Part shown: one piece after another, positions 1-9,069 of the stretch
Layout: every line of letters starts with the position of its first letter
Position numbering within the stretch: the first letter of the stretch is position 1
NCBI RefSeq assembly: GCF_002967075.1
Contig: NZ_PUGE01000010.1
Span: 1 to 64,000, forward strand
DNA: 64,000 nucleotides
From: Corynebacterium sp. J010B-136
GTDB taxonomy: Bacteria > Actinomycetota > Actinomycetes > Mycobacteriales > Mycobacteriaceae
Direction: 5' to 3'
Notes under the pieces: generated by a model
Told to the model about the DNA's origin: nothing
The model's database searches: none
The model's input: the letters and a program-made list of their open reading frames with translations, nothing else
Position numbers and translations under genes: made by a program

Positions 1-2717
1 GTTCCATCAGAGAACTCAATCTCCAAATCACCATCAGCGTTAACCTCCTGGCCAACGACAGTAATCGACTCACCATCGCTACCATCCTGACCAGCAGGAA
101 TCACAATTGTATTGCCATCAGAGAAGACAATGGTGATGGTTCCAGTCTCTGGGTCCACAGTGTTGGACACGATTTCTACGGATTCCCCATCAGCGCCATC
201 TTCACCATCAGCGCCGGTGGCGGGCACACCAGTATCGATCTCACCAATCCACCAGTTACCGTTTTCACCAACCTGTGGGGTCAAACCATCCTGGCCGTCT
301 TGACCATCTTGGCCAGCTTCACCATAAGGAACTTCAATTACAGTTCCATCAGAAAAACGAATGGTGATCGAGGTATCGCCTGGGATAGTTTCAACAATCT
401 CAAACGGAGACATGACGACATTTACGCGCGCGCGGAGATCATCGGTTGACCCATCTGGGTATGTTGCGATGACTGGGACTCGGAAAACAGTACCTGGGAA
501 TGCACCTTCTGGTGCGGTGATCTCAAGATCACCCGTAGCAGGGTCCGTGATGGAGATCGTCCAACCAGAAGGACCCGTCCAACCTGGGGCAATCTCAAAC
601 TCTGTACCCTCAGGAAGATCCGTGTCTCCAATCTGTTCTACAGGCAGAGTTTGACCTGCTTTAATGAAGACGTAATCGTAGCCTGGGTTATGGTCCTCAG
701 CAATAGGGGCGCCGTCAATATAGGTATAGTCCAGTGGCTCCGATCGATCACCGTCGGTAGCTACGGAGACCTCAACCTCGTCTTGGGTAGTATTAAGCTC
801 GGCCCATGGTGGTGCTACGAAGGTTGCGGTTCCAGCTTCAGCATCGAGCTCAAAGTCAGTAATCGCGGTGTCATTGATGTAGATCGTGTCAATACCTGCG
901 AGGTTTGTACCGGTCAACGTAACTTCATTACCGCCGGAACGAGGCCCTTGGTTCGGATCGATGCCTAGAAGCTCTGGAGCGTTGAGAATAGGGTCATCAA
1001 TATCGGTCGCTTTTACCGTTGAACGTGCCAGCGGAAGATCAACAACTCCGCCGTCGGTGCCCAAAGGAAGAACTTGTGCACGAATAGGTACAACGCTGAA
1101 ATCTGCGGAAGGATCAGTCAGCGTTCCGCGGCGAGCATTTGGACGACCTTCGACAGAACCAGGCTCTGCGATCAGCTCATTCGTCTGGTAGTTGACGGTT
1201 ACCTGCGCAACCTCGCTCAGAACCTCATCGATCAAACCGCTTAGCCCCAAGACGGAGCCGTCACCCAGCAAGGAATTAACCGGTGTCAAAAGATCGCCGA
1301 TAATGTCGTTCAGGATGGTGACCTGAAGGTTTCCCTGATCATCGACGCTGCCCAGAACTGAGCCCAAACCGCTAACTAAACTATCAACGATATCCGCAAG
1401 CACACCACCGGTCACGACATCAAGCACCCCACCACCGGTAACCGCGACATCGTCAGCCAAAATTTGTGCCAGAGTGCCATTTATCTCGGCTGACCCTAGT
1501 AGGGTGCCGACAAGAGGAACACGCACTTCGAGTTTTACTTGAAGATGAGTGTCTAAGACCCCATTGTTCAACGTGTCCGTGATCCGCTGACTCAGCGAAT
1601 TCAATAAGCCATCCACGGTGGAGGTAATGCGAGTGAGTTGCTCTGCATTAACTAAAGGCGTGTTGGGCTCTAGGTTGCTGAGGTTATCCCCATGCAGCTT
1701 TTCCAGGTTTACCTTGACTTCACCAGACTGCAAGTCAATGGTGACTAATTCATCCTCCGAGGTCAGCGGTTGACCTAACAACTCATCGAGTGCCGCCTCG
1801 AGATTCGTGGTCGCGTTAATCTCAACGCTACCTAGGCCCAAGCCGGTAAGCAGTCCGCTTACGAGCCCGACGATCTGACCGCCAACAAGTCCATCTTCAC
1901 CCAAAAGGCCATTGACGACGCTGTCGAGATCTTCACCAAGTCCGCCAGGCTTGACCAGGCCGCCGATTTCTTCAACCAGCGGGCTGTGCAGGTACAGCTC
2001 AGCATTAGCTACCGCGTATTCAGAGGTAACTTCGTTGCCTTCAGCCTGTGCCATGGAACTGACAGCGCCTAGGCGAAGAGCCAGGTCATCGGCGATGGTA
2101 TCGGTGATTGGACCTAAGCCCAGCTGATCCAAGACAGCGGTGAGCTGCAGGTTGGTTTCGACGTTGCCGGCACCTTGGGATGGATCAACATTGATTGCGC
2201 CATCTTCATTAACAACGCCAGCAGCAGCGTGAGCAGAGGTTGCGTCAGGTGCAGAAGCATAAGCGCTCAAAGCGCCTACGCCCTCGGTGCCGAGCTGCAA
2301 TAGACCGTTGCCGGAGCCATCATCGATAAGCGGGAGAGTAATTCCACCCAGGTTGAGGCGAATATCCTGCAGCGCTTCCACGTTAAGCTGGCTGGTTTCG
2401 GGGCTGTTGTTTTCGTTCCCTGTGAAAGACTGCTGCGCTTGGAAAGCTTCAACGAGACCATCGAAAATACCCAAGTCATCTTCGTGGACGAATCCGCGCA
2501 AAAGGGAAAGATCAATGACCTCACCCTCGGCGTGAGCAAGAACTGCTTCCTGAGCAGCAGCCTCAGCCACGAGCGAGTGCTGGAAAAAGCTATTCGTAGG
2601 AACGGGAACAAGAGTGCCACCAACGAGGGCGGTACTGGTTAGGGTAGCGATGCCGAGACGAAGCCATTTACGTTTTTGAATTAGCCGCGCGGACACACTA
2701 GGGGAATGCGAATGCAT
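1..2717 (-). CDS. Secreted surface protein with IPT/TIG domain and collagen-like tail (choice-of-anchor G type), 3' end outside window
   Basis: The reading frame is open on the minus strand from an ATG at 2717 to the window edge, giving 905 residues without a stop. AGGAG sits 6 nt before the ATG. A basic N-terminus and hydrophobic stretch (about residues 17-55, ending AEAAA) form a signal peptide. Residues 60-570 are rich in Leu, Gly, Asp and Val and resemble the choice-of-anchor G family of actinobacterial surface proteins. An IPT/TIG-like domain follows (about 582-670), then a Rib-like domain with YPDGSTDD near 752. From about 786 repeats of the form FSDGT-I-VP alternate with G-x-D runs such as GQDGQDGQDG, like collagen-like linkers. 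The C-terminal anchor is not visible, so LPXTG sorting is an inference. No function beyond a cell-surface role is supported. Confidence 0.8.
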   Translation of the reverse strand, partial: MHSHSPSVSARLIQKRKWLRLGIATLTSTALVGGTLVPVPTNSFFQHSLVAEAAAQEAVLAHAEGEVIDLSLLRGFVHEDDLGIFDGLVEAFQAQQSFTGNENNSPETSQLNVEALQDIRLNLGGITLPLIDDGSGNGLLQLGTEGVGALSAYASAPDATSAHAAAGVVNEDGAINVDPSQGAGNVETNLQLTAVLDQLGLGPITDTIADDLALRLGAVSSMAQAEGNEVTSEYAVANAELYLHSPLVEEIGGLVKPGGLGEDLDSVVNGLLGEDGLVGGQIVGLVSGLLTGLGLGSVEINATTNLEAALDELLGQPLTSEDELVTIDLQSGEVKVNLEKLHGDNLSNLEPNTPLVNAEQLTRITSTVDGLLNSLSQRITDTLNNGVLDTHLQVKLEVRVPLVGTLLGSAEINGTLAQILADDVAVTGGGVLDVVTGGVLADIVDSLVSGLGSVLGSVDDQGNLQVTILNDIIGDLLTPVNSLLGDGSVLGLSGLIDEVLSEVAQVTVNYQTNELIAEPGSVEGRPNARRGTLTDPSADFSVVPIRAQVLPLGTDGGVVDLPLARSTVKATDIDDPILNAPELLGIDPNQGPRSGGNEVTLTGTNLAGIDTIYINDTAITDFELDAEAGTATFVAPPWAELNTTQDEVEVSVATDGDRSEPLDYTYIDGAPIAEDHNPGYDYVFIKAGQTLPVEQIGDTDLPEGTEFEIAPGWTGPSGWTISITDPATGDLEITAPEGAFPGTVFRVPVIATYPDGSTDDLRARVNVVMSPFEIVETIPGDTSITIRFSDGTVIEVPYGEAGQDGQDGQDGLTPQVGENGNWWIGEIDTGVPATGADGEDGADGESVEIVSNTVDPETGTITIVFSDGNTIVIPAGQDGSDGESITVVGQEVNADGDLEIEFSDG

Positions 2718-3188
2718 CAAGATCTCCTGCAGGTTCTGGCCGGGAATCGGGATAAGTCCCAGCATCAAACGTTTGCCCAACAAAAGAAGTTGGGAACCAG
2801 CCATATCCTAGGCAAATTTTTAACCTAAATCTGCGCCCCCAAAATAGTGCAATTTACGAATTTAAATGCATTAAATGCAGTAGTTCAGGAAGGCAATTAA
2901 AAACTTGAAACTTAGTTAACAAGAGGCACAATAGTCACAAACGTTGAGCAAAAATTGTCCTGACTAGAGCGAACATGTATTTACTCAACTCACAGCAATG
3001 TGACAGAAACGGCATTTTCGCTTACCCCCGAAGGAGCTAGAGTTTCTTATATTTTGGGACATTTTATACATAGCGCAAGTACTTAGCTTCCGGTTTGCAT
3101 GCGGTTGCGAGTCCCCAAAGCACTGTCGTCATGAAAGACTAAAGGGTGCCGGGAGATAATCCTCCGGCACCCTTAATGTGGTGAAAAA
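2718..3188. other. Intergenic region between surface protein gene and pat
   Basis: About 470 AT-rich bases without a credible gene. It holds the leader of the surface protein gene, including the small inverted repeat CCCAAC/GTTGGG at about 2777-2795 and the palindrome CAAACGTTTG just before it. The pat terminator lies at its right end. No promoter can be assigned with confidence. Confidence 0.5.
3141..3174 (-). terminator. Rho-independent terminator of pat
   Basis: GGGTGCCGG (3144-3152) pairs with CCGGCACCC (3164-3172) around an 11-nt loop. Read on the minus strand the stem is followed by a T-rich stretch. It begins 15 nt after the pat stop codon. Confidence 0.8.
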
Positions 3189-4232
3189 TTAATCCTTGAT
3201 GGACTCAAAAGCCTTCAGCAAGACATCGGTTTCTTCTTCCGTTGTGGTGGAAATACGCACGCCTTCCGGGAAGGCACGAATGAGTACGCCAGCTTCGGCG
3301 AATTTGGCGGCGAGCTCTTGCGGAGGAAGTGGAAGCGCGGCTGCGGGAAGCCACACGAAATTGGCTTCGGAGGCGATTGCGCCCCAATCGGCAAATGCTT
3401 TGGCGATGCGCTCGCGGGCGATGACGGCTTCATCGATACGCTCTTTAAGCTCTTCTTTGGCATCTAATGCCGCAAGCGCACCTGCTTGCGCCAGAGAGTT
3501 CACTGAGAAAGGAATAGCTACCTTGTTGATGGCTTCAATGAGGTTGCGTGGGCCAAACGCATAACCCACGCGGGCGCCGGCGAGGCCATAAGCCTTGGAG
3601 AAGGTACGCAGGCCCACGACGTTGTCGTATTTTGCGATGACCTCAGTGCCAATCGGCTGACTTTCAGCGCGGTTGTACTCAAAATAAGCCTCGTCTAATC
3701 CGACCACAACATTCGCGGGAACCTTGGCCATGAAGGCTTCAAACTCGTCGTTGCTAATAGTCGTACCGGAAGGATTATTCGGGTTGCAGATAAACACCAG
3801 GCTGGTCTTATCCGTAATAGCGGCCGCGAGACCATCCATATCCAGCCCCTGCTCAGGGGTAAGCTCCACAGGCACGGGGGTTGCGCCGACGACCTGCGCG
3901 AAGATTGGATAAGCCTCGAAGCTGCGCCATGGGAAAACCACCTCATTATCGGCAGTGGTGGTGGCGTGGACCAGCTGCTGGCACAGGGCGGAGGAACCAG
4001 TACCCACCGCGGTCTGTTCAAAATCCACGCCTAAATGCCGCGCCAGTGCGGTGCGCAATTCAACGGCACCCATATCTGGGTAGCGGTTCACGCCAGTTGC
4101 CGCCTCGCTCATGGCCTTGGCTACCGAAGGCAGTGGGGCATAGGAGGACTCATTGGATGAAAGCTTGACGGCATCATCCATGCGTGCGCCTGGTACATAA
4201 GCGGGGAGGTTTTCCAGATCTTTCCGGATCAT
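3189..4232 (-). CDS. pat: Aromatic amino acid / histidinol-phosphate aminotransferase family (Pat)
   Basis: PLP-dependent class I/II aminotransferase of 347 residues. Visible motifs are LSSNESSY near residue 24, the fold-type I motif NPNNPSGTT around 150, the PLP-phenol Asp in GLDEAYFEY, and the PLP lysine K213 in TFSKAYGLAGARVGY. The family contains HisC and the corynebacterial Pat, which transaminates phenylpyruvate and related aromatic oxo acids. A his operon is absent, and the gene lies near the origin beside aromatic genes as Pat does in C. glutamicum, so Pat is preferred. The ATG at 4232 has AAAGGTAG about 9 nt upstream. The decarboxylase upstream could use the same aromatic oxo acids. 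Sequence alone cannot exclude histidinol-phosphate activity. Confidence 0.88.
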   Translation of the reverse strand: MIRKDLENLPAYVPGARMDDAVKLSSNESSYAPLPSVAKAMSEAATGVNRYPDMGAVELRTALARHLGVDFEQTAVGTGSSALCQQLVHATTTADNEVVFPWRSFEAYPIFAQVVGATPVPVELTPEQGLDMDGLAAAITDKTSLVFICNPNNPSGTTISNDEFEAFMAKVPANVVVGLDEAYFEYNRAESQPIGTEVIAKYDNVVGLRTFSKAYGLAGARVGYAFGPRNLIEAINKVAIPFSVNSLAQAGALAALDAKEELKERIDEAVIARERIAKAFADWGAIASEANFVWLPAAALPLPPQELAAKFAEAGVLIRAFPEGVRISTTTEEETDVLLKAFESIKD

Positions 4233-4335
4233 TATCTATAGCTACCTTTTCTTGTGCTTTATTAATCGCTGCAGGTTTATAGGGTGTGGCCGCGAAACCT
4301 AGCTTTATCCTAGTCCGCGGGCAACCATTCCCATC

Positions 4336-6006
4336 TTATGGATTGCGGGGACCACGTGGGCCGAAGTCGAAGTCAGCGGTCATCGGGCCAAAGGCCTTCA
4401 ATCCAGCAGGTGCATCCATAGCGTCAAGGTGGACTTCGAGGAAAGCTCCAGCATCAGAAGCCTGAATCTTGCTCAATGCATCTTCAAGTTCACCTTCGGT
4501 ACGCGCCTGGTAGGAAACCATCGTGGTATCCGGTACGAAGACCTGCGGAAGCTTGGCGTACTGCCAATCGGCAATGTCGTTGTACTTTTCTTCCATGCCG
4601 AGGATATAGCGCTCGATGGTGTAGCCCTTGTTGTTGACCAGCACGATGATCGGCTTGAGGTCTTCACGCAGGATGGTTGAGAGTTCCTGGGCGGTGAGCT
4701 GGAAGGAGCCATCGCCGATAAAGAGCACGTGGCGGCGGTCGCGGTTGGCCAGCATGCTGCCCAATAGTGCGGGCAAGGTAAAGCCAATAGCGCCCCAGAT
4801 AGGGGAGTTGATATAACGTGCCCCCTTAGGCAGACGCTCTGGGGTGAGACCAATGTGGGAGGTTCCGGCCTCTGCAATCACGGTGTCATCGTCTTCTAAG
4901 AAACGGATGAAGCGTGGCCACATGCGCGCATGGGTTAGTGGTGCTTCGGCGTCAATCTCCCACTCGTCATAGACGAATTCTTCCTTTTTCTTCTTGCGGG
5001 AAGCCTTGGTGCGGTCGATGAGGGCATCGAGAAGCTCAAGCGTATTGATGCCGACGAAGAACTCACCGCCGACGTTGACGTGCTGGTCACCGAAGTTCAC
5101 GATGGCTTCAGCAGGCAGGTGGTGGGTGAAAGACCCGGAATTTACCTCGATGAAACGTGGATTGGTGGTAAAGAGCAGGTCAGCGGATTCCACGATCTTC
5201 TGCACACCCGGCGCGGAAGCCTTGCCGTTGTAGGAACCGAGGAACAGGCCATCACGTTCAGAGAGCACGCCTTTGCCGGAAGTCAGCTGCGAATAAGGAA
5301 TCTGCAGCTTATCCACCAAGGTGCGGAATTTCTCCGTGAAACCGTGGCGATCGGTGTCCTGGTCAAAGAGAAAGACAGGCTTTTTCGCCTCGGCGATGCG
5401 CTCTAACACGCGGGCGGTGGCGGCTTCGAGGCGTTCGGCATCGGAAGTTGGCAGCGTCGTGTCTAATGCTTCTTCTGGCGCTTCGATTTCCAGGTGGGTG
5501 ATATCCGAGGGGATCTGGATGTGCACTGGGCGCTTTTCGCGCAAGCAGATATGCAGCGCGCGGTCTAGCTCTTCCACCACGTTCATCGGTGTGATGCGCA
5601 CGGCTGCACCGGTGAACGGCAGGATGGAATCCAGCATGTTCTCAAAGTCGCCATCTGCTAGCGAGTGGTGCAAGTTCCAACGATATTCCGTGGAATACAG
5701 CGGCGGGGAACCGGCCAAGCTCACCATGGGAACGTGCTCTGCGCGCGCGCCAGCGATGCCATTGAGCGCGGAGAGCTCACCCACGCCATAGGTCGTCAGC
5801 AGCGCGCCGACACCCGACTGGCGGCCGTAGCCATCGGCAGCGTAAGCAGCGTTGAGCTCATTACACGCGCCGACGAATTCGATGTTCTCTGCTTCATTAA
5901 TCTGCTCAATGAAGCTCAAGTTGAAATCTCCTGGCACACCAATGATGTGCTCAATCCCCAGTTCTTTCAACCGCCTAATGATGAATTCACCTACGGTAGT
6001 GCGCAT
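4336..6006 (-). CDS. Thiamine-diphosphate-dependent 2-oxo acid decarboxylase (pyruvate/indolepyruvate decarboxylase family)
   Basis: Enzyme of 556 residues that decarboxylates a 2-oxo acid to an aldehyde. With the start at 6006 (RBS GAGGA 7 nt upstream) key residues fall at the numbers known from Zymomonas pyruvate decarboxylase: D27 in GVPGDFNL, E50 in CNELNAAY and the HH pair at 113-114 in NLHHSLADG. The ThDP motif (IGDGSFQLTAQE to NNKGYTIE) is intact near the C-terminal third. An upstream in-frame ATG at 6057 lacks an RBS and would add 17 unconserved residues. Pyruvate, indolepyruvate and phenylpyruvate are all possible substrates; pat, trp and a Trp-type importer nearby make aromatic oxo acids attractive, but this is inference. 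It is divergent from a PucR-type regulator and probably controlled by it. Confidence 0.87.
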   Translation of the reverse strand: MRTTVGEFIIRRLKELGIEHIIGVPGDFNLSFIEQINEAENIEFVGACNELNAAYAADGYGRQSGVGALLTTYGVGELSALNGIAGARAEHVPMVSLAGSPPLYSTEYRWNLHHSLADGDFENMLDSILPFTGAAVRITPMNVVEELDRALHICLREKRPVHIQIPSDITHLEIEAPEEALDTTLPTSDAERLEAATARVLERIAEAKKPVFLFDQDTDRHGFTEKFRTLVDKLQIPYSQLTSGKGVLSERDGLFLGSYNGKASAPGVQKIVESADLLFTTNPRFIEVNSGSFTHHLPAEAIVNFGDQHVNVGGEFFVGINTLELLDALIDRTKASRKKKKEEFVYDEWEIDAEAPLTHARMWPRFIRFLEDDDTVIAEAGTSHIGLTPERLPKGARYINSPIWGAIGFTLPALLGSMLANRDRRHVLFIGDGSFQLTAQELSTILREDLKPIIVLVNNKGYTIERYILGMEEKYNDIADWQYAKLPQVFVPDTTMVSYQARTEGELEDALSKIQASDAGAFLEVHLDAMDAPAGLKAFGPMTADFDFGPRGPRNP

Positions 6007-6144
6007 CGTCTTGTCCTCAACTTTCTTGCCAGTGACGGCATTATCCTGCATTAACATCTATTGTGCTGCACATCACTTTCAAAGTCACTAGACAAAAAGC
6101 GTGAATTTCTTCGACGAATGTCAAAATGTGCCAGACTTTGAGCC

Positions 6145-7350
6145 ATGGATTCCTCCACGCCACAAGCAACACCCCGCGCAGCCCAGCTCGGTCAGATTCA
6201 ATCTTTGGTCGATGAGCTAGCTAGCAAGCTCCAACGCTCCGTCCAGGTTGATACGCCGGCCTTCTATGCCTTTTGCTCCAGCCCGCAATACGGCGAAGTC
6301 GATAATGAGCGGGTATTTAATGTCCTGCACCGCGAACCCAACCCGGAACCCATCCCGTGGCTGGTTGCCAATGGCGTGCAGGAATCCCGCGATCCCGTGC
6401 GCGTGCCCGCACATAAAGAGTTCGATTTGCTTCCCCGCCTGTGCGTTCCGCTGTGGGAAGGGGAGAAGCTGTGCGGACATATCTGGCTCATTGACTCACC
6501 AGCCATTAGTGAAGCGGACTTAGAGATCATCACCAGCTATCGCCAGCCAATTATTGACCTGATGGCCGCGCGCGATGAAACCTTCTTGCGACGGGTAGCA
6601 GAGATGCGCGAGATAGCCCGCGATGTCACCTTGGGTCTAGATGGGTCGCTCGCGCACGCGGTGGACAATAACTTCCTGCCGCGGCGCGGCGCCATCCGTA
6701 TTCATCAGCTCACCATCCGTGAGGCCGCCGAAGCTGCAGTCACCACAGATGCACCTGAGCGGCTCATGTTGGAATTGCTGCGCTTTCGGCGCCGTCGGCC
6801 TTTCCTCGTCACGGATAATCACGATGGGTTGACCATCGTCGAGCGCTCAGACGATGAGGCCGCATCGCAGTCGCTTTTCGATGCCCTCCAGGCCGCCTCA
6901 GTCGCCGTCGGCGCCGTGATTGTTTCACGTGGAACATCGACAATCAATGAGTTAAGCGGCGCCCGCAATACAGCCCGGCGCGCCAGTTTCATCGCCACGG
7001 TAGCGGCCTTGTTGGGGCAAGAGACTCTCACATGGGAGGATTCCGGTGCTTGGCGCTTGTTGTTGGGCTGGGAGCTTACACCCGCTACCGTCAGCGCGAT
7101 TTCCCCAGCGGCGACAGCCCTGATTGCTGAGGGGTCCCAATCATTATGGGAGACGGTATTGGAGTATTTAGATAATGCTCGTAATGTCACCGCCACCGCA
7201 GATAACCTATTTATTCACCGCGCCACTTTGCACTACCGCTTGGAGAAGGCCCGGGCGGTACTGCCCGAAGGCGTGCTTGATGATGGCTGGGAGTCCACCT
7301 GTTTGCATGCAGCACTGCGCCTGCACGCGGCGTTGAATACAGTGCCATAG
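6145..7350 (+). CDS. PucR-family transcriptional regulator
   Basis: Protein of 401 residues. The C-terminal region (about 340-375) carries the PucR-type helix-turn-helix: VLEYLDNARNVTATADNL followed by FIHRATLHYRLEKARAVL. The N-terminal two thirds resemble the sensory part of such regulators and contain no catalytic motif that I can see. It is transcribed away from the 2-oxo acid decarboxylase with about 140 bp between the starts, so the decarboxylase is the likeliest target and its substrate a possible effector; both are inferences. A parS-like sequence lies within the coding region at 6921-6936. The ATG at 6145 has no strong RBS, so a slightly different start is possible. Confidence 0.82.
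   Translation: MDSSTPQATPRAAQLGQIQSLVDELASKLQRSVQVDTPAFYAFCSSPQYGEVDNERVFNVLHREPNPEPIPWLVANGVQESRDPVRVPAHKEFDLLPRLCVPLWEGEKLCGHIWLIDSPAISEADLEIITSYRQPIIDLMAARDETFLRRVAEMREIARDVTLGLDGSLAHAVDNNFLPRRGAIRIHQLTIREAAEAAVTTDAPERLMLELLRFRRRRPFLVTDNHDGLTIVERSDDEAASQSLFDALQAASVAVGAVIVSRGTSTINELSGARNTARRASFIATVAALLGQETLTWEDSGAWRLLLGWELTPATVSAISPAATALIAEGSQSLWETVLEYLDNARNVTATADNLFIHRATLHYRLEKARAVLPEGVLDDGWESTCLHAALRLHAALNTVP
6921..6936. other. parS: parS site (TGTTTCACGTGGAACA)
   Basis: Matches the bacterial parS consensus TGTTTCACGTGAAACA at 15 of 16 positions. It lies inside the PucR-type gene, where it encodes V-S-R-G-T. ParB encoded in this window is the expected ligand. Confidence 0.8.
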
Positions 7351-7388
7351 AAAAATCCAGTCTCGCCCGTGGGGAGCGAAGACTGGAT
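7351..7388 (-). terminator. Terminator of the ABC importer operon
   Basis: ATCCAGTCTCGC (7355-7366) pairs with GCGA-A-GACTGGAT (7376-7388). On the minus strand the stem is followed by TTTTT, directly downstream of the importer ATPase gene. A second small hairpin (GACGAAG/CTTCGTC, 7394-7413) overlaps that gene's stop codon. Confidence 0.75.
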
Positions 7389-7412
7389 CTAAGGACGAAG
7401 TTTTAACTTCGT

Positions 7413-8201
7413 CTACTGCAACAGCGTGCGGTCGGAGGTTCCGCCTTTAATCTTGGCAAATTCCGACATGAGGTCTTGCACGGTGAGCTTTTGCTTTTGA
7501 TCTTCGGAAGCCTCATAGATGATCTTGCCGTCGTGCATCATAATGAGTCGGTTGCCCACCTGGATGGCTTGCGCCATGTTGTGGGTGACCATCAAAGTGG
7601 TCAGGTTACCTTGGGAGACAATGCGTTCCGTCAGGGTGGTGACCAGCTCGGCACGTTGTGGGTCCAGCGCTGCGGTGTGCTCATCGAGCAGCATGACATC
7701 AGGGTTGGTAAAGCCCGCCATGAGAAGGCTGAGCGCCTGACGCTGACCACCAGAAAGCAGACCCACCTTGGAGCCCATGCGGTCTTCGAGGCCAAGTTCT
7801 AGGCTTTCAAGCTGCTCGCGGAAGAATGCGCGGCGCTTGGAGTTGAGCCCCAAAGAAAGCCCACGGCCCTTGCCGCGCAAGTACGCGAGCGACAGGTTTT
7901 CTTCAATGGTGAGATTCGGGGCAGTACCCGCCATCGGGTCCTGGAAGACGCGGCCAACAACCTTCGCGCGTTTATGCTCAGGTTGGCGGGACACATTCTT
8001 GCCCTCGATGGAAATGGTTCCGGAATCAACAATCAACCGACCTGAAATCGAGTTGAGCAGAGTAGATTTGCCGGCACCATTAGATCCAATCACGGTGACG
8101 AAATCACCGGGGGCAAGGTTTAAGGAGACATCGACAAGCGCTTTGCGTTCGTTGGCTGTGCCGGCGAAGAAGGTTTTGGAAATGCTATCGATCTTAAGCA
8201 T
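7413..8201 (-). CDS. ABC importer ATP-binding protein (TrpZ-like)
   Basis: ATPase of 262 residues for the importer encoded by this three-gene operon. Walker A is GSNGAGKST near residue 38, the signature is LSGGQRQALSL near 151 and Walker B is VMLLDEHTAALD. The His of the switch region lies in MVTHNMAQAIQ. Its start overlaps the end of the permease gene by 8 bp, so it is translationally linked to it. It is the last gene and is followed by a terminator. It belongs to the uncharacterised ABC importer group whose streptococcal members were named TrpXYZ. Confidence 0.88.
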   Translation of the reverse strand: MLKIDSISKTFFAGTANERKALVDVSLNLAPGDFVTVIGSNGAGKSTLLNSISGRLIVDSGTISIEGKNVSRQPEHKRAKVVGRVFQDPMAGTAPNLTIEENLSLAYLRGKGRGLSLGLNSKRRAFFREQLESLELGLEDRMGSKVGLLSGGQRQALSLLMAGFTNPDVMLLDEHTAALDPQRAELVTTLTERIVSQGNLTTLMVTHNMAQAIQVGNRLIMMHDGKIIYEASEDQKQKLTVQDLMSEFAKIKGGTSDRTLLQ

Positions 8202-9069
8202 TGGCTACCTTCCTCCCGGCGACTTTCGGCGTCCGGCCGGTCAGCTTCGGAAGCAGCAGCGCGGCGATGACAAGCACTGCGGTAATCAACTTCATGTCGT
8301 TCGGATTCAGGCCGACCGTCAGTGCCACGTAGATAATCAGGCGGTAGAGGATGGAGCCCAGCGCAACCGAGCCGACAATCAGCCACAGGCGACGCTGCGG
8401 GATAACAGCCTGGCCGACAATGACCGAGGCCAGACCGACCAGGATGAGGCCGACACCCATGGAGATATCCGCAAAGCCCTGGAACTGCGCAATCAACGCG
8501 CCACACAGGCCAACCAGGCCATTCGACAGCGCGAGGGTCAGCGTCTTGGTGAAGTCAGTGGAGACACCGAAGGAGGTAATCATCTGTTGATTATCACCGG
8601 TCGCGCGCAGCGCCAGGCCGAGGTCGGTGGACAGGAACCACACGATGAGTGCCACTAGCGCAATTGCACCAACGACCAACAGGCCGACGACAGCCCAGTC
8701 ATTTTTGATGCTATCGAGCGGGGTAAACACGGAGTCTTGGCTCAGCAGCGGGATATTCGCGCCGCCCATAATGCGCAGGTTGATTGACCACAAGCCAATC
8801 ATGGTCAAGATACCGGCGAGCAGGCCGTCAATCTTGCCCTTGGTGTGTAACAGTCCGGTGATGATGCCGGCGATAAAGCCTGCAACGAAACCCACGCCCG
8901 TAGCCAGGATGGGATTAACACCGTTAGTAATGAGTACGCCGGCGGCAGCAGCACCGGTGGTGAAACTGCCGTCAACGGTTAGGTCAGGGAAATCTAGAAC
9001 TCGGAAGGTGAGGTAGACGCCTACCGCCATCACGGCATAAAGGAGTCCGAGCTCAACTGCACCGATCAT
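8194..9069 (-). CDS. ABC importer permease (TrpY-like, branched-chain/sugar permease superfamily)
   Basis: Very hydrophobic protein of 291 residues with about eight to nine predicted membrane helices, starting MIGAVELGLLYAVMAVGVYL. The motif FRVLDFPDLTVDGSFTTGAA near residue 24 is typical of permeases paired with substrate-binding proteins of the PF04392 type. It overlaps the binding-protein gene by 4 bp (ATGA) and the ATPase gene by 8 bp. It forms the membrane channel of the importer. The substrate cannot be read from the permease; the trp operon next door suggests tryptophan or a related compound. Confidence 0.87.
   Translation of the reverse strand: MIGAVELGLLYAVMAVGVYLTFRVLDFPDLTVDGSFTTGAAAAGVLITNGVNPILATGVGFVAGFIAGIITGLLHTKGKIDGLLAGILTMIGLWSINLRIMGGANIPLLSQDSVFTPLDSIKNDWAVVGLLVVGAIALVALIVWFLSTDLGLALRATGDNQQMITSFGVSTDFTKTLTLALSNGLVGLCGALIAQFQGFADISMGVGLILVGLASVIVGQAVIPQRRLWLIVGSVALGSILYRLIIYVALTVGLNPNDMKLITAVLVIAALLLPKLTGRTPKVAGRKVANA

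Noticed and set aside
8351..9016. Long plus-strand frames opposite the ABC permease gene
   Set aside because: They mirror the coding bias of a strongly supported gene on the other strand and lack RBS or motifs.
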